Source: CAZQHK01 sp964593455 (GTDB lineage Bacteria > Muiribacteriota > CAYSPT01). Taken from it: a DNA stretch of 64,000 nt. The notes below the pieces were generated by a model, which saw nothing but the letters and a program-made list of their open reading frames with translations, was not told the DNA's origin and made no database searches. Position 1 is the stretch's first letter; each line of letters starts with the position of its first letter. Positions 51,442 to 60,580 of this stretch are shown piece by piece. The position numbers and the translations under genes were made by a program. The stretch spans positions 62,001 to 126,000 of the forward strand of contig CAZQHK010000003.1 in assembly GCA_964593455.1 (NCBI GenBank), given 5' to 3'.

Positions 51442-51571
51442 ATGAACACCCGATTACTAGCTTAATCTAACACGCGACATTGGAACGCATGAGTACTTGT
51501 CTTTAGCATTCAGCCAAGCTGCCGCGAGGGCTGAAAGCCAAGGGTGGCACGGAAGATTTTCGGAGGTAGCC

Positions 51572-54500
51572 ATGAAGAAAATGACACGCAGAGAGTTTTT
51601 AAAGGTATCGCTGGCCTCCCTGGCCGGGCTCAGCGCTGGTGCGCCGCTGATGGCCAGCCTGAAGTTTATTCCGGAGATCGATAATCCGCTTGATTTCTAT
51701 CCCGACCGGGACTGGGAAAAGATCTACCGGAAGCAGTTTAAAGTTGACTATACCTATCATTTTCTCTGTGCTCCCAATGATACCCATAACTGCCTGTTGA
51801 AAGCCTATGTCAAGAACGGTATTATCACCAGGATCGGTCCGAGCTACGGGTATGGAAAGGCCGAGGATCTCTATGGAAACCGGGCCTCTTCCCGGTGGGA
51901 ACCCCGGCTGTGCAACAAAGGCCTGGTCTTGAACAGGAGGGTGTACGGACCGCGGCGGGTCAAGTATCCGATGGTGCGCAAAGGGTTCAAGGATTGGGCA
52001 GCGGCCGGGTTTCCTCGTGGTGCCGACGGCAGCCCTCCCCAGAAATATTTTCAGCGGGGAAAAGAAAATTTCGTGAGGGTCTCCTGGGAGGAAGTATTCG
52101 ATATTACCGCCCGGGCACTGCATAATATCAGCAGTACCTACAGTGGTGAAGATGGGAAAAAACTGCTGGAGAGTCAGGATTACTACGACCCGGCCACCAT
52201 AGAGGCCATGAACGGCGCCGGCACACAGGTATTGAAGTTCAGGGGGGGTATGCCCTTGCTGGGAATAACCCGGGTGTTCGGCATGTACCGCCTGGCCAAT
52301 TCCATGGCCCTCCTGGATGCCCACGTGAGGGGAGTCACCCCCGACCAAGCCGTGGGGGCGAGGGGATTCGACAATTACACCTTCCATACGGATCTGCCTC
52401 CCGGGCACCCCATGGTAACCGGGCAGCAGACCATTGACTTCGACCTCCTGGACGCCGAAAACGCCAAGTTGATCATCCCCTGGGGTATGAACTGGATCTC
52501 CACCAAGATGCCGGATTCCCACTGGTTGACAGAGGCCCGGGTGAAGGGGGCCAAAGTGGTTTCGGTTACCGTGGAATACCCCTCGGTGGCCTCGAAATCT
52601 GACGAGGTGATAATCATCAGGCCGGCTTCTGACCCGGCGTTTGCTCTCGGACTGGCTCATGTGATCATCAAAGAAAAACTATACGATGAGCAATACGTGA
52701 AAAGCTGGACAGACTTCCCCTTGCTGCTGAGAATGGACAACCTGAAACTGCTCAGGGCTGAAGAGATTATTCCCGGTTTCCAGGCGCCGACAGGGAGACG
52801 GGATACGAAAGTAATAAAGAAGGGCCAGAAAGCGCCGTCCCCGATAAAGTCTGATGGCAGCCAGTGCATATCCGAAGAGTTGCTGGAAGAGTGGGGTAGC
52901 TTCGTTGTCTGGGACCTGAACAAGAAGTCTTTCGCGCCGGTTACCCGTGATGATGTCGGCACGTATTTCGAAGAAAAGAACATTAATCCGGAGCTAAACG
53001 GTGAGTACGAAGCCATCATCCAGGGGAAGACCGTAAAACTACGGACAGTATTCAGTGTTGTCTCCCGGTACGTCATGGACAACTTCGACCCGGAGACCGT
53101 GGAACGGTTAACCTGGGCCCCCAAGGAGGCGATCTTCAGCCTGGCCCGCCAGATCGCCCAAAATAAGGGCAAAACCCTGATCGCTGTGGGGATGGGACCA
53201 AACCAGTTTTTCAACGGAGACCTGAAGGACCGGGCCATTTGCCTGGTGTGCGCTATGACCAGGAATATCGGCACGCACGGCGGTAATGTCGGCAGTTATG
53301 CCGGCAACTACCGGGCCGCGTATTATGACGGTATGGGACAGTATATTGCTGAAGATCCCTTCAATCCCGAGCTTGATGAAAATAAACCGGTTTCTTCGTT
53401 GAGAAAATACTTCTCCTTTGAATCCGCCCATTACTACAATCACGGAAGCCAGCCTTTGAGAGTAGGAAACAAGCTGTTTACAGGGAAAACCCACCTTCCC
53501 ACCCCGACCAAGTCGTTGATGTTTTGTAACGCCAACTCCATTCTCGGAAACATAAAGGGACACCACGACGTGGTGATGAACGTGCTTCCACGGATAGAGA
53601 TGATCGCCGTGTCCGATTGGTGGTGGACGGCCAGTTGCGAGTATGCGGACATTGTATTCGGCGTGGATTCCTGGGCGGAGTTCAAGTACCCTGACGCTAC
53701 CGCTTCGGTGACCAACCCGTTCCTGCAGATGTTTCCGCGCTCTCCCCTTAAGCGGCTGCACGATACCAGGGGAGATATCGAGGTCCAGGCCGGGGTGGGC
53801 AAGGCCCTGGGCAAGCTTCTCAATGAGCAGAGGTTTGTTGATTACTGGGAGTTTGTGCACCAGCAAAGGGTTGATGTGTATCTCCAGCGGATCATGGACG
53901 CCTCTTCCATGACCCGGGGCTACGATGTCGGCGAACTGGAAGCAAAAGCCAAAGAAGGAGTGCCGGCTTTGATGATGAGCCGCACCTATCCCAAGATTGT
54001 CGGCTGGGAGCAGGCCCATGAAAGCAAACAGTGGTACAACAAGACGGGTCGGTTGGAGTTCTATCGGGAGGAAGACGAGTTTATCGAGTACGGGGAGAAC
54101 CTGCCGGTGCACCGGGAAGCGGTGGACGGCACCATCTTTGAACCAAACGTCATTATGGCCCGGCCGCACCCGGCCCTCCGGCCCCACGGACCGGAGGAGT
54201 ACGGCCTTGAGCGGGATGACCTTTTGGGAGAGGTACGCCAGGTACGAAACGTCGTGCTTACTCCTGAAGAACTGTTGAAATCATCCCACCCTCTCGTAAA
54301 AGATGGGTACACCCACGTTTATATCACACCCAAGTACCGGCACGGCGTTCATACCATGCCGGTGGATATCGACATTATCTCCATGTGGTTTGGCCCCTTC
54401 GGCGATCCCTACCGGAAAGATAAGCGCAAACCGTGGGTGGGAGAAGCATATGTTGACATCAACCCCGCCGATGCCAAGGCTTTAGGTATTGAGGATGGCG

Positions 54501-55039
54501 ACTATATCTGGGTAGACGCCGATCCGGAGGATCGGCCGTACCAAGGAGAGAAGAAGGTAGGGAGCGAGGACTACCGGGTTCACCGGTTGATGCTTCGGGC
54601 CAGGTATTACCTGGGAGTTCCCCCCACCGTCAGCCGTTCCTGGTTCCACATGTATGTATCCACCTACGGCTCGGTGGAAGGACACCTTAACAACGAGGAC
54701 GGGCTGGCGCGCAATCCCCGGACGGGATACCAGGCCATGTACCGTTTCGGTTCCCATCAAAGTTGCACCAGAAGCTGGCTGCGGCCGACCCTGATGACCG
54801 ACAGCCTGGTGCGCAAAGGCACCATCGGCCAGGTGATCGGGAAAGGCTTTGCCCCGGACGTCCACTGCCCCAACGGGGCTCCCCGGGAGAGCTTTGTAAA
54901 GTTCACCAAGGCGGAGGATGGCGGGATAGGCGGGGAGAAGCTGTGGCGGCCGGCCAGGTTGGGATTGCGACCGACGTATGAGGGTGATGATAAAGACGTG
55001 GCTATCAAAAAATTTATCGAAGGACGGTTTGTCATATGA
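51572..55039 (+). CDS. NXR-clade molybdopterin alpha subunit (periplasmic nitrite oxidoreductase/nitrate reductase)
   Basis: The 1155-residue protein has a Tat signal (MTRREFLKVSL). Its FS0 cluster motif is Cys66-x3-Asp70-x3-Cys74-x39-Cys114, with aspartate replacing one cysteine as in type II enzymes of the NXR group. The probable Mo ligand is Asp274 in NYTFHTDLPPGHP. Length and motifs (VDSWAEFKYPD, SVTNPFLQMFPRSP, DTRGDIEVQAG) match NxrA and archaeal/periplasmic NarG rather than cytoplasmic NarG. The ATG at 51572 is chosen for GGAGG five bases upstream. The direction of reaction is undetermined; nitrate reduction seems likelier in an Hdr/Ahb anaerobe. Selenate, chlorate or other substrates cannot be excluded. 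Confidence 0.85.
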   Translation: MKKMTRREFLKVSLASLAGLSAGAPLMASLKFIPEIDNPLDFYPDRDWEKIYRKQFKVDYTYHFLCAPNDTHNCLLKAYVKNGIITRIGPSYGYGKAEDLYGNRASSRWEPRLCNKGLVLNRRVYGPRRVKYPMVRKGFKDWAAAGFPRGADGSPPQKYFQRGKENFVRVSWEEVFDITARALHNISSTYSGEDGKKLLESQDYYDPATIEAMNGAGTQVLKFRGGMPLLGITRVFGMYRLANSMALLDAHVRGVTPDQAVGARGFDNYTFHTDLPPGHPMVTGQQTIDFDLLDAENAKLIIPWGMNWISTKMPDSHWLTEARVKGAKVVSVTVEYPSVASKSDEVIIIRPASDPAFALGLAHVIIKEKLYDEQYVKSWTDFPLLLRMDNLKLLRAEEIIPGFQAPTGRRDTKVIKKGQKAPSPIKSDGSQCISEELLEEWGSFVVWDLNKKSFAPVTRDDVGTYFEEKNINPELNGEYEAIIQGKTVKLRTVFSVVSRYVMDNFDPETVERLTWAPKEAIFSLARQIAQNKGKTLIAVGMGPNQFFNGDLKDRAICLVCAMTRNIGTHGGNVGSYAGNYRAAYYDGMGQYIAEDPFNPELDENKPVSSLRKYFSFESAHYYNHGSQPLRVGNKLFTGKTHLPTPTKSLMFCNANSILGNIKGHHDVVMNVLPRIEMIAVSDWWWTASCEYADIVFGVDSWAEFKYPDATASVTNPFLQMFPRSPLKRLHDTRGDIEVQAGVGKALGKLLNEQRFVDYWEFVHQQRVDVYLQRIMDASSMTRGYDVGELEAKAKEGVPALMMSRTYPKIVGWEQAHESKQWYNKTGRLEFYREEDEFIEYGENLPVHREAVDGTIFEPNVIMARPHPALRPHGPEEYGLERDDLLGEVRQVRNVVLTPEELLKSSHPLVKDGYTHVYITPKYRHGVHTMPVDIDIISMWFGPFGDPYRKDKRKPWVGEAYVDINPADAKALGIEDGDYIWVDADPEDRPYQGEKKVGSEDYRVHRLMLRARYYLGVPPTVSRSWFHMYVSTYGSVEGHLNNEDGLARNPRTGYQAMYRFGSHQSCTRSWLRPTLMTDSLVRKGTIGQVIGKGFAPDVHCPNGAPRESFVKFTKAEDGGIGGEKLWRPARLGLRPTYEGDDKDVAIKKFIEGRFVI

Positions 55040-56178
55040 AAAACAAGGTATATAACTGGCAGATCAAGAGAAAAATGGAGTACAAGTATTCCCAGGCCAG
55101 ACCGAAGAAGCAGGTGACCTGGGTTTTCGACACCAACAAGTGCATTGCCTGCCAGACCTGTACCTTTGCCTGTAAGAATGCCTGGACTGCCGGCAAGGGC
55201 CAGGAATTCATGTGGTGGAACAATGTAGAAACAAAACCGTGGGGTTTTTATCCGCTGGGCTGGGACGTCCGGCTGCTTGAAAAGCTCGGGTCACAGCAGT
55301 GGAAAGGCGATACATTTGCCGGAGAGACTATCTTCGAAAGCGCTCCGTTCGGAGAGGAAATAGTGGGGTTCAATCCGGATGAAGATGATTACATGTATCC
55401 CAACCTCGGTGAAGATGAGGTCAGCCAAGCGGTGAAAAAGGGAGACTACATCACGTTACCACACCAGCCCTGGATGTTTTATCTCGCGAGGATATGCAAT
55501 CACTGTACGTACCCGGCTTGCCTGGCGGCCTGCCCGCGAAAAGCTATCTACAAGAGGAAAGAAGACGGTATTGTCCTGATTGACCAGAAACGGTGCCGGG
55601 GATACAAGGAATGTGTGCGGGGCTGTCCGTACAAGAAACCGATGTACCGGGCCTTTACCGGAAAGTCGGAGAAATGTATTGCCTGTTATCCAGCGGTTGA
55701 AGAAGGACAGATGACCCAGTGTGTCCAGAACTGTATCGGTAAAATCAGGCTGTTCGGTTATAAAAGTGTCTGGAACCGGGCCCGGAAAGACAACCCGCTC
55801 GACTATCTCATCCACATCAAGAAGATCGCCCTACCCCTGTATCCCCAGTTCGGACTCGAACCCAACGTATACTATATTCCCCCGATCAACGTGCCCGAGT
55901 CGTTCAACCGGCAGCTTTTCGGCCCCGGGGCCGCCCGGGCGGTGGAGCTCTATAAACGGGCGTACGAAGACCCCAGGCTCATCGGTCTGCTGATGTTGTT
56001 CGGGGGCACCGACAAGATAATCAGCTCTTTCAAAGTCCAGGGAGATATTGTCACCGGCTCCTGTGCGGCCTATAATCAGCGGGGAGACGAAATCTTACGG
56101 GTACCAATGAAAGAACCTATCATTATCAGGAAGAGGTACGATGAAAAAAGAGATGTGCACCGAATCAGTGTCACGTGA
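55036..56178 (+). CDS. NXR/Nar-type beta subunit, four-cluster ferredoxin
   Basis: The 380-residue product has no signal peptide and would be co-exported with the alpha subunit. Cluster motifs are CIACQTCTFACKNAW, CNHCTYPACLAACPRKAIYKR, CRGYKECVRGCPYKKPMYR and CIACYPAVEEGQMTQCVQNC. In the third, a Tyr (CRGYKEC) stands where one cysteine would be, comparable with the Trp of the NarH [3Fe-4S] centre. VTWVFDTNKCIACQTC and GDYITLPHQPWMFYL resemble NxrB. The ATGA overlap with the alpha gene indicates tight coupling. Confidence 0.9.
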   Translation: MKNKVYNWQIKRKMEYKYSQARPKKQVTWVFDTNKCIACQTCTFACKNAWTAGKGQEFMWWNNVETKPWGFYPLGWDVRLLEKLGSQQWKGDTFAGETIFESAPFGEEIVGFNPDEDDYMYPNLGEDEVSQAVKKGDYITLPHQPWMFYLARICNHCTYPACLAACPRKAIYKRKEDGIVLIDQKRCRGYKECVRGCPYKKPMYRAFTGKSEKCIACYPAVEEGQMTQCVQNCIGKIRLFGYKSVWNRARKDNPLDYLIHIKKIALPLYPQFGLEPNVYYIPPINVPESFNRQLFGPGAARAVELYKRAYEDPRLIGLLMLFGGTDKIISSFKVQGDIVTGSCAAYNQRGDEILRVPMKEPIIIRKRYDEKRDVHRISVT

Positions 56179-56713
56179 CAAAGAGCGGATGCTACGGTAC
56201 AAAACGTTCGCTGTAGCGTTTTCCTACCCGGGACCTGAGCTTTTCTCGGTATTTCCGGAACTGTCTGCGGAGAAAGAACAGCTGTCTCTGGAATATGACA
56301 GGCTTTTCCGGGCCAAAAAGATTTGGCTTTACGGAGTAGAGTGCCAGGCCAGCACTCTGCCCCAGCGGGCCAACTACCTGTCCGACATCATGGGTTTTTA
56401 TCGGGCCTTCGGCCTGGAGCCGGATGGAGACCGCCCGGATTCCCTTTCCAGCGAGATGGAGTTCATGTATTACCTGATCTTTAAGAAGCTGAAGGCTCTT
56501 GAAGAGGGAAACACACGGGCCGCGAAGGAGAAGGAGTTTGTCTGTCTTGACGCCCAGAAAAAGTTTTTCAGCGAGCACCTGTACCCGGCGGCCACGAAAA
56601 TTGCGCAGGCGATTATTTCCGGGGCGGCCCGCGACAGCTTTTACGCGGACGTGTCCCGTGAGGTCCTGGATTTCATGAAGAAAGAGAAGCACTCACTAGG
56701 GGGAAAGGGATGA
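56141..56713 (+). CDS. NarJ/TorD-family assembly chaperone
   Basis: This helical protein of up to 190 residues has the family pattern YKTFAVAFSYPGPELF, LSLEYDRLFRA and DSLSSEMEFMYYLIFKKLKAL. The usual PPY motif is replaced by VECQASTLPQRANYLSDI. It should assist molybdenum cofactor insertion and proofreading of the Tat signal of the alpha subunit. The frame starts 38 bp inside the beta gene. ATG 56189 (MLRYKTFAVAFSYPG) is an alternative start just after the beta stop codon. Confidence 0.82.
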   Translation: MKKEMCTESVSRDKERMLRYKTFAVAFSYPGPELFSVFPELSAEKEQLSLEYDRLFRAKKIWLYGVECQASTLPQRANYLSDIMGFYRAFGLEPDGDRPDSLSSEMEFMYYLIFKKLKALEEGNTRAAKEKEFVCLDAQKKFFSEHLYPAATKIAQAIISGAARDSFYADVSREVLDFMKKEKHSLGGKG

Positions 56714-57570
56714 TGAAAAAAAGCTCTGTTGTTTTGATTTCTCTTGTTATTTCTACCATTTTGGGTGCGTTTGTCTGGTACGGAGTGAGGCACGCCCGTG
56801 GAGTACCTGTGGTTATCGATGAGCCGCAGGCCCTGTTGCTGAAGGTGCCGCATATCGACCAAGAGATTGATCTGACCAGGGGAATCGCTGAAGGGTGGGA
56901 ATCGCTGGCTTTCAAAGAACTGGAACTCATGTACCAGGTCATGGTGTTTCCCTGGCCGGCGAGAGGGCTGACGGACCTGGCGGTGAAAGCGTTCCATAAC
57001 GGAAAAGATATCTATTTTTACCTGGAATGGAAGGATGACACCGAAGACCGGGGCGTGGAGATCAATACCTTCCCCGATGCCACCGCCGTCATGTTTTCAC
57101 TGACCGACGATGCTCCGCCGTCCACGCTGATGATGGGGTTTCTGGGTCAGGCCAATATCTGGCATTGGAAGGCCAACCAGGACAGTAAATTCTGGAAGAT
57201 CCCATATCCCGAAAAAAAAGCATATGTTGATTTTTATTATCCATTTGAAGATGAGGAACTTTTCGAAGTCTCCAAGGAACAGTTTCCATCGGCGGTCAAT
57301 GATCTGGTGGCGGTCCGGGTGGGGACTATTACCCGCAAGGAACGGCAGGATGTACAGGGCCGGGGGATATGGAAGGACGGAGCCTGGCACGTGGTGCTCA
57401 AGCGTTCTCTCAAGGAGGTTGACCCCGAGATCGATGCCGTCTTTACATCCGAAAAAGATAGGTTCTGCGCCTTTGCCGTCTGGAACGGTGCCAAAGGCGA
57501 CCGGGGGGGTAGAAAATCCATATCGGACCGGTTTAAACTCCAGATAGGACGCCCGGGAGGAATTCTCTGA
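56710..57570 (+). CDS. Ethylbenzene dehydrogenase-type heme b gamma subunit (NxrC-like)
   Basis: The 286-residue product has an N-terminal signal/anchor helix (VVLISLVISTILGAFVWYGV) and an EB_dh beta-sandwich domain. DLAVKAFHNGKDIYFYLEWKD, FPDATAVMFSL and TLMMGFLGQANIWHWKA are typical of the heme b subunit of ethylbenzene dehydrogenase, selenate reductase and NXR. Met in TLMMG and a later Lys are the probable axial ligands. It takes electrons from or gives them to the beta subunit in the periplasm. It overlaps the chaperone gene by 4 bp and the sco gene by 1 bp. A retained hydrophobic N-terminus may anchor the complex. Confidence 0.85.
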   Translation: MMKKSSVVLISLVISTILGAFVWYGVRHARGVPVVIDEPQALLLKVPHIDQEIDLTRGIAEGWESLAFKELELMYQVMVFPWPARGLTDLAVKAFHNGKDIYFYLEWKDDTEDRGVEINTFPDATAVMFSLTDDAPPSTLMMGFLGQANIWHWKANQDSKFWKIPYPEKKAYVDFYYPFEDEELFEVSKEQFPSAVNDLVAVRVGTITRKERQDVQGRGIWKDGAWHVVLKRSLKEVDPEIDAVFTSEKDRFCAFAVWNGAKGDRGGRKSISDRFKLQIGRPGGIL

Positions 57571-58238
57571 TGGTACGGTCGAGGGTCCGGATCTTAGCGG
57601 TGCTGCTCGGTATTTTACTGGCCGGTTCCCTGGCGGCAGCCGTTTTATATCCTTCCTCCTCTGAAATCGTGAAGTCCTGTTGTATTCAAGCACCTGAGAA
57701 CAAAGACTTACCGGTACTGAAAAAAGCAGGTGATTTTGAACTGCTGAATCAGGACGGTGAAAAAATACCTTTCAGCCGGTTCCACGACGTGGTGAAGATC
57801 GTGAGTTTTATTTTTATTAAATGCAGCATGCCTACTATGTGTCCCCTGACCACCAAGAATTTAAGAAGATTGCAGAAATTGCTGGATGAAGATCTCGGCC
57901 GGGAGGTGGTGCTGTTGAGCATAACCTTTGACCCGGAGTCGGACACTCCGGCGGCGCTTAAGAGGTATGGAGAGCTCTACGGAGCCGATTTCAGCAACTG
58001 GCACTTCCTGACGGGAAGCTTACCGGCCATCGACCGGGTCTGTGAAGATTATGAGATAATTCACGAAAAAACTGATGGTGACCTAATTCGCCATTCGGTG
58101 ATAACATTTTTGATCGATGGGGCTGACAATGTGCGGAAGATGTACTTTGCCAACAAGTGGAAACCGGAAGACCTCAAACAGGATATTGTTGCATTGCTCG
58201 GAGAGGCAGAACGTCACGTTCCGCCAACGGATCGGTAG
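57570..58238 (+). CDS. Sco1/SenC-like copper or thiol chaperone
   Basis: The 222-residue thioredoxin-fold protein has an N-terminal membrane anchor (ILAVLLGILLAGSLAAAVLY). The metal-binding motif is KCSMPTMCPLTT, a Cys-x5-Cys variant of the usual Cys-x3-Cys, with the conserved histidine in IRHSVITFLID. Sco proteins load or reduce CuA sites. Two CuA-type cupredoxins are encoded directly downstream, so it is probably their maturation factor. No cytochrome oxidase genes are in the window. Confidence 0.88.
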   Translation: MVRSRVRILAVLLGILLAGSLAAAVLYPSSSEIVKSCCIQAPENKDLPVLKKAGDFELLNQDGEKIPFSRFHDVVKIVSFIFIKCSMPTMCPLTTKNLRRLQKLLDEDLGREVVLLSITFDPESDTPAALKRYGELYGADFSNWHFLTGSLPAIDRVCEDYEIIHEKTDGDLIRHSVITFLIDGADNVRKMYFANKWKPEDLKQDIVALLGEAERHVPPTDR

Positions 58239-58254
58239 GACCGGGAGGTTGACG

Positions 58255-58707
58255 ATGAGGAAACGCTGTTGTGCGATGGTGGTATTGATTTTAATCTTTT
58301 GTACGTTGCCCTCGTTTGCGGAAGAGAAGTTTTATGAAATCAGAGCCAAAAAATTTGAGTACACCCCCCACATAATCAGGGTAAACAAGGGTGACGAGGT
58401 AAGCCTACGCTTGATCAGCGAGGATGTGCAACATGGATTTTTCCTGGACGGGTACGCACAGGAGATGTCAGCCTACCCGGGGCAGGAGGGAAATCTTCGG
58501 TTTATCGCCGATAAGGCGGGCCGCTTTTCGTTCAGATGTTCTGTTACCTGCGGGGTATTTCACCCCTACATGGTTGGATTTTTCATTGTTGAACCAAACA
58601 GACGCTTCCACTTTTATGTGATTGTAATTTTACTCCTGGCCCTGGTAAGTTTCCTGGTTCACATGCTCGGTGGAGGGAAGGTGACAGCAGATGGCCAACA
58701 AGGATAA
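58255..58707 (+). CDS. Membrane-anchored CuA-type cupredoxin
   Basis: The 150-residue product has a signal peptide (CAMVVLILIFCTLPSFA), a cupredoxin domain and a C-terminal transmembrane helix (VIVILLLALVSFLVHML). The CuA ligand set is complete: His60 in DVQHGF, then Cys95, Cys99, His103 and Met106 in CSVTCGVFHPYM. It resembles the CuA domain of cytochrome oxidase subunit II or nitrous oxide reductase but stands alone. It probably shuttles electrons between the membrane ferredoxin and the NXR-like enzyme. The ATG at 58255 is set by GGGAGG six bases upstream. Confidence 0.88.
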   Translation: MRKRCCAMVVLILIFCTLPSFAEEKFYEIRAKKFEYTPHIIRVNKGDEVSLRLISEDVQHGFFLDGYAQEMSAYPGQEGNLRFIADKAGRFSFRCSVTCGVFHPYMVGFFIVEPNRRFHFYVIVILLLALVSFLVHMLGGGKVTADGQQG

Positions 58708-60115
58708 ACTGTTTGGATTGATTGATCTGGAAGCCAGGTATGAGCTTACCAAGTTCAAACTGATACGGATGCTTTGCAAATCGCGATGGGTAGCTGTGCT
58801 GCTTCTTTTGGGCAACCTCGCTTTTTTTACGGTCATCTTGATTGCCACCCTGCTTGGCGGTTACTCAACGGGGAATTACAATTTCGGAATCATGCTCGTC
58901 TGGATACTCTGGTGGGTGTTGTTGATGTTCGTTCTGGTTCCTGTTTTTGCACGGGTATGGTGCATGGTGTGCCCGTTTCCCATCTTCTCCGACTGGTTCC
59001 AACGGGGATCACTCTTCGATGTCAGCACGGCCAAGCTCAGGGGCTTGAACATCAAGTGGCCCAAGAGCCTGAAAAACATGTGGATCATGAATATCCTCTT
59101 TTTGGTCACTACATTTTTTTCGGGGTTTACCACCGTACGGCCACTGGCCACCTTCATTATGCTGGGTGGTATTGTTTCACTAACCTTCGTAATGGGACTT
59201 ATTTTTCCAAAACGGACTTTTTGCCTGTACATGTGTCCGGTCTCCGGTTTCCAGGGTCTTTACTCGCAGTTCGCTATGACGGAGATCAGGCGCAAGGATC
59301 CGGAAATCTGCAAGAACCACAAGCCGAAGACGTGCTTTGTCGGCAACGAAGACGGATATGGCTGTCCCTGGTACCAGACTCCGTTTGATTTTCAGAAGAA
59401 CACTTACTGCGGCTATTGTCTCGAGTGTTTCAAGAGTTGCCCCTATGACAACATGGCCTTTAACCTGAGACCGCCGGGAGCCGATATGCTGGTGGATACC
59501 AAGCGGGAACCCAAAGGCTTGGATGAAGCTTTCAAGGCGTTTATCATGTTGGGGATCGCCATCGTTTTCTATGTATCGTTCCAGGGGCCCTGGGGTTTCC
59601 TGAAAGATATGTCCCGGGCCAGCACGATGAAGGGGTATCTGACGTACATAAGTGCCCATACGGTGTTTAATCTTCTGGTCGTACCGGGAATTTTCCTTTT
59701 ATTTGCCTATCTTTCGAAGTTGGCAAGCGGTACCAAGGACGTGTCCTTGAAAAAGATTTTTGTTAACTTTTCGTATACTCTTATCCCTATGGGCCTCGGG
59801 GTATGGATGGCGTTTAGCCTGGGAATCATTCTCCCCAACGGAACTTATGTCCTGCACATTTTCTCCGACCCGTTCGCGTGGGGCTGGAACCTGTTCGGCA
59901 CGGCCAACATTCCCTGGACGCCTGTTTTTACCGGCATCATGGGCCATTTGCAGGGTATAGTAATGGTGGTGTTCTACATATTCTCCGTGACCTTCGGATT
60001 CAAGCTGTCCGAGCAGACATACTCCACGCTAAGTGAGGCCAAGCGTGGTTGGATACCCATTCTGTGTTATCTTACATTAATAACGATAATGTTCTTGTGG
60101 ATGTTTGTGGGGTAA
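58691..60115 (+). CDS. NapH/NosR-like membrane iron-sulfur protein
   Basis: The 474-residue protein has about eight transmembrane helices. The first part has FARVWCMVCPFPIF and RTFCLYMCPVSGFQG, two CxxxCP motifs near helix ends like NapH/NosR/CcoG. A hydrophilic domain (~190-280) follows with CKNHKPKTC, GYGCPW and the ferredoxin motif CGYCLECFKSCPYDNMAFN. Only one classical CxxCxxxCP is seen. Such proteins draw electrons from quinol. It overlaps the cupredoxin gene by 17 bp and is followed by a second cupredoxin after 3 bp, forming a predicted quinol-to-copper chain. Confidence 0.83.
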   Translation: MANKDKLFGLIDLEARYELTKFKLIRMLCKSRWVAVLLLLGNLAFFTVILIATLLGGYSTGNYNFGIMLVWILWWVLLMFVLVPVFARVWCMVCPFPIFSDWFQRGSLFDVSTAKLRGLNIKWPKSLKNMWIMNILFLVTTFFSGFTTVRPLATFIMLGGIVSLTFVMGLIFPKRTFCLYMCPVSGFQGLYSQFAMTEIRRKDPEICKNHKPKTCFVGNEDGYGCPWYQTPFDFQKNTYCGYCLECFKSCPYDNMAFNLRPPGADMLVDTKREPKGLDEAFKAFIMLGIAIVFYVSFQGPWGFLKDMSRASTMKGYLTYISAHTVFNLLVVPGIFLLFAYLSKLASGTKDVSLKKIFVNFSYTLIPMGLGVWMAFSLGIILPNGTYVLHIFSDPFAWGWNLFGTANIPWTPVFTGIMGHLQGIVMVVFYIFSVTFGFKLSEQTYSTLSEAKRGWIPILCYLTLITIMFLWMFVG

Positions 60116-60118
60116 AAC

Positions 60119-60505
60119 ATGAAAAAAAATGAAACACTTGCGTTAATTATATTGATACTGGTCACGTTTGGTATTGGACTCGGCGTCTTTGGAGTGAATA
60201 AGTACCAGGGGAAAAAGCTGTACACCGCTGAACTGATCGCCCGGGAACCAGACCACGGCAACTGGTATCCGCGGAAAATTACCGTATCGCACGGTAAAGA
60301 GGTAAAGCTGCTGATACGCAACATCGAAACGGTGACCCACGGGTTTGCGCTGCCTGATTTCAATGTGGCCGTACCGGAGATAAAAGCAGGCACGGTAGCC
60401 GAAGTGCGGTTCACCCCCGACAAAAAGGGCACGTTTCCTTTCATGTGCACCATCTGGTGCTCCCCCCGGCACATGGAGATGACCGGTGAACTTATCGTGG
60501 AGTGA
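60119..60505 (+). CDS. Second CuA-type cupredoxin
   Basis: The 128-residue product has an N-terminal membrane helix (LALIILILVTFGIGLGVFG) and a cupredoxin domain with a full CuA ligand set: His74 in VTHGFALPDF, then Cys110, Cys114, His118 and Met121 in CTIWCSPRHMEM. It differs from the first cupredoxin by its N-terminal rather than C-terminal anchor. It is the last gene of the operon. The 75 bp to the convergent UbiA gene show no clear terminator. Confidence 0.88.
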   Translation: MKKNETLALIILILVTFGIGLGVFGVNKYQGKKLYTAELIAREPDHGNWYPRKITVSHGKEVKLLIRNIETVTHGFALPDFNVAVPEIKAGTVAEVRFTPDKKGTFPFMCTIWCSPRHMEMTGELIVE

Positions 60506-60580
60506 GCGGCAATGGGTCCGGGTATGACCGGTACTACGTGTAGAGGGACCGGGGGAAAAGAGTTGCACCGGGGCGGCGGG

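Noticed and set aside
51525..51560. AGGGTGGCACGG resembling the T-box antiterminator motif upstream of the NXR-like gene
   Set aside because: The diagnostic TGGNACC is not met (TGGCACG). No specifier stem or terminator is visible, and the gene is not an aminoacyl-tRNA or amino-acid gene.
53108..54187. Long minus-strand frame opposite the NXR-like alpha gene
   Set aside because: It is a shadow frame of a conserved molybdoenzyme with no domain features of its own.
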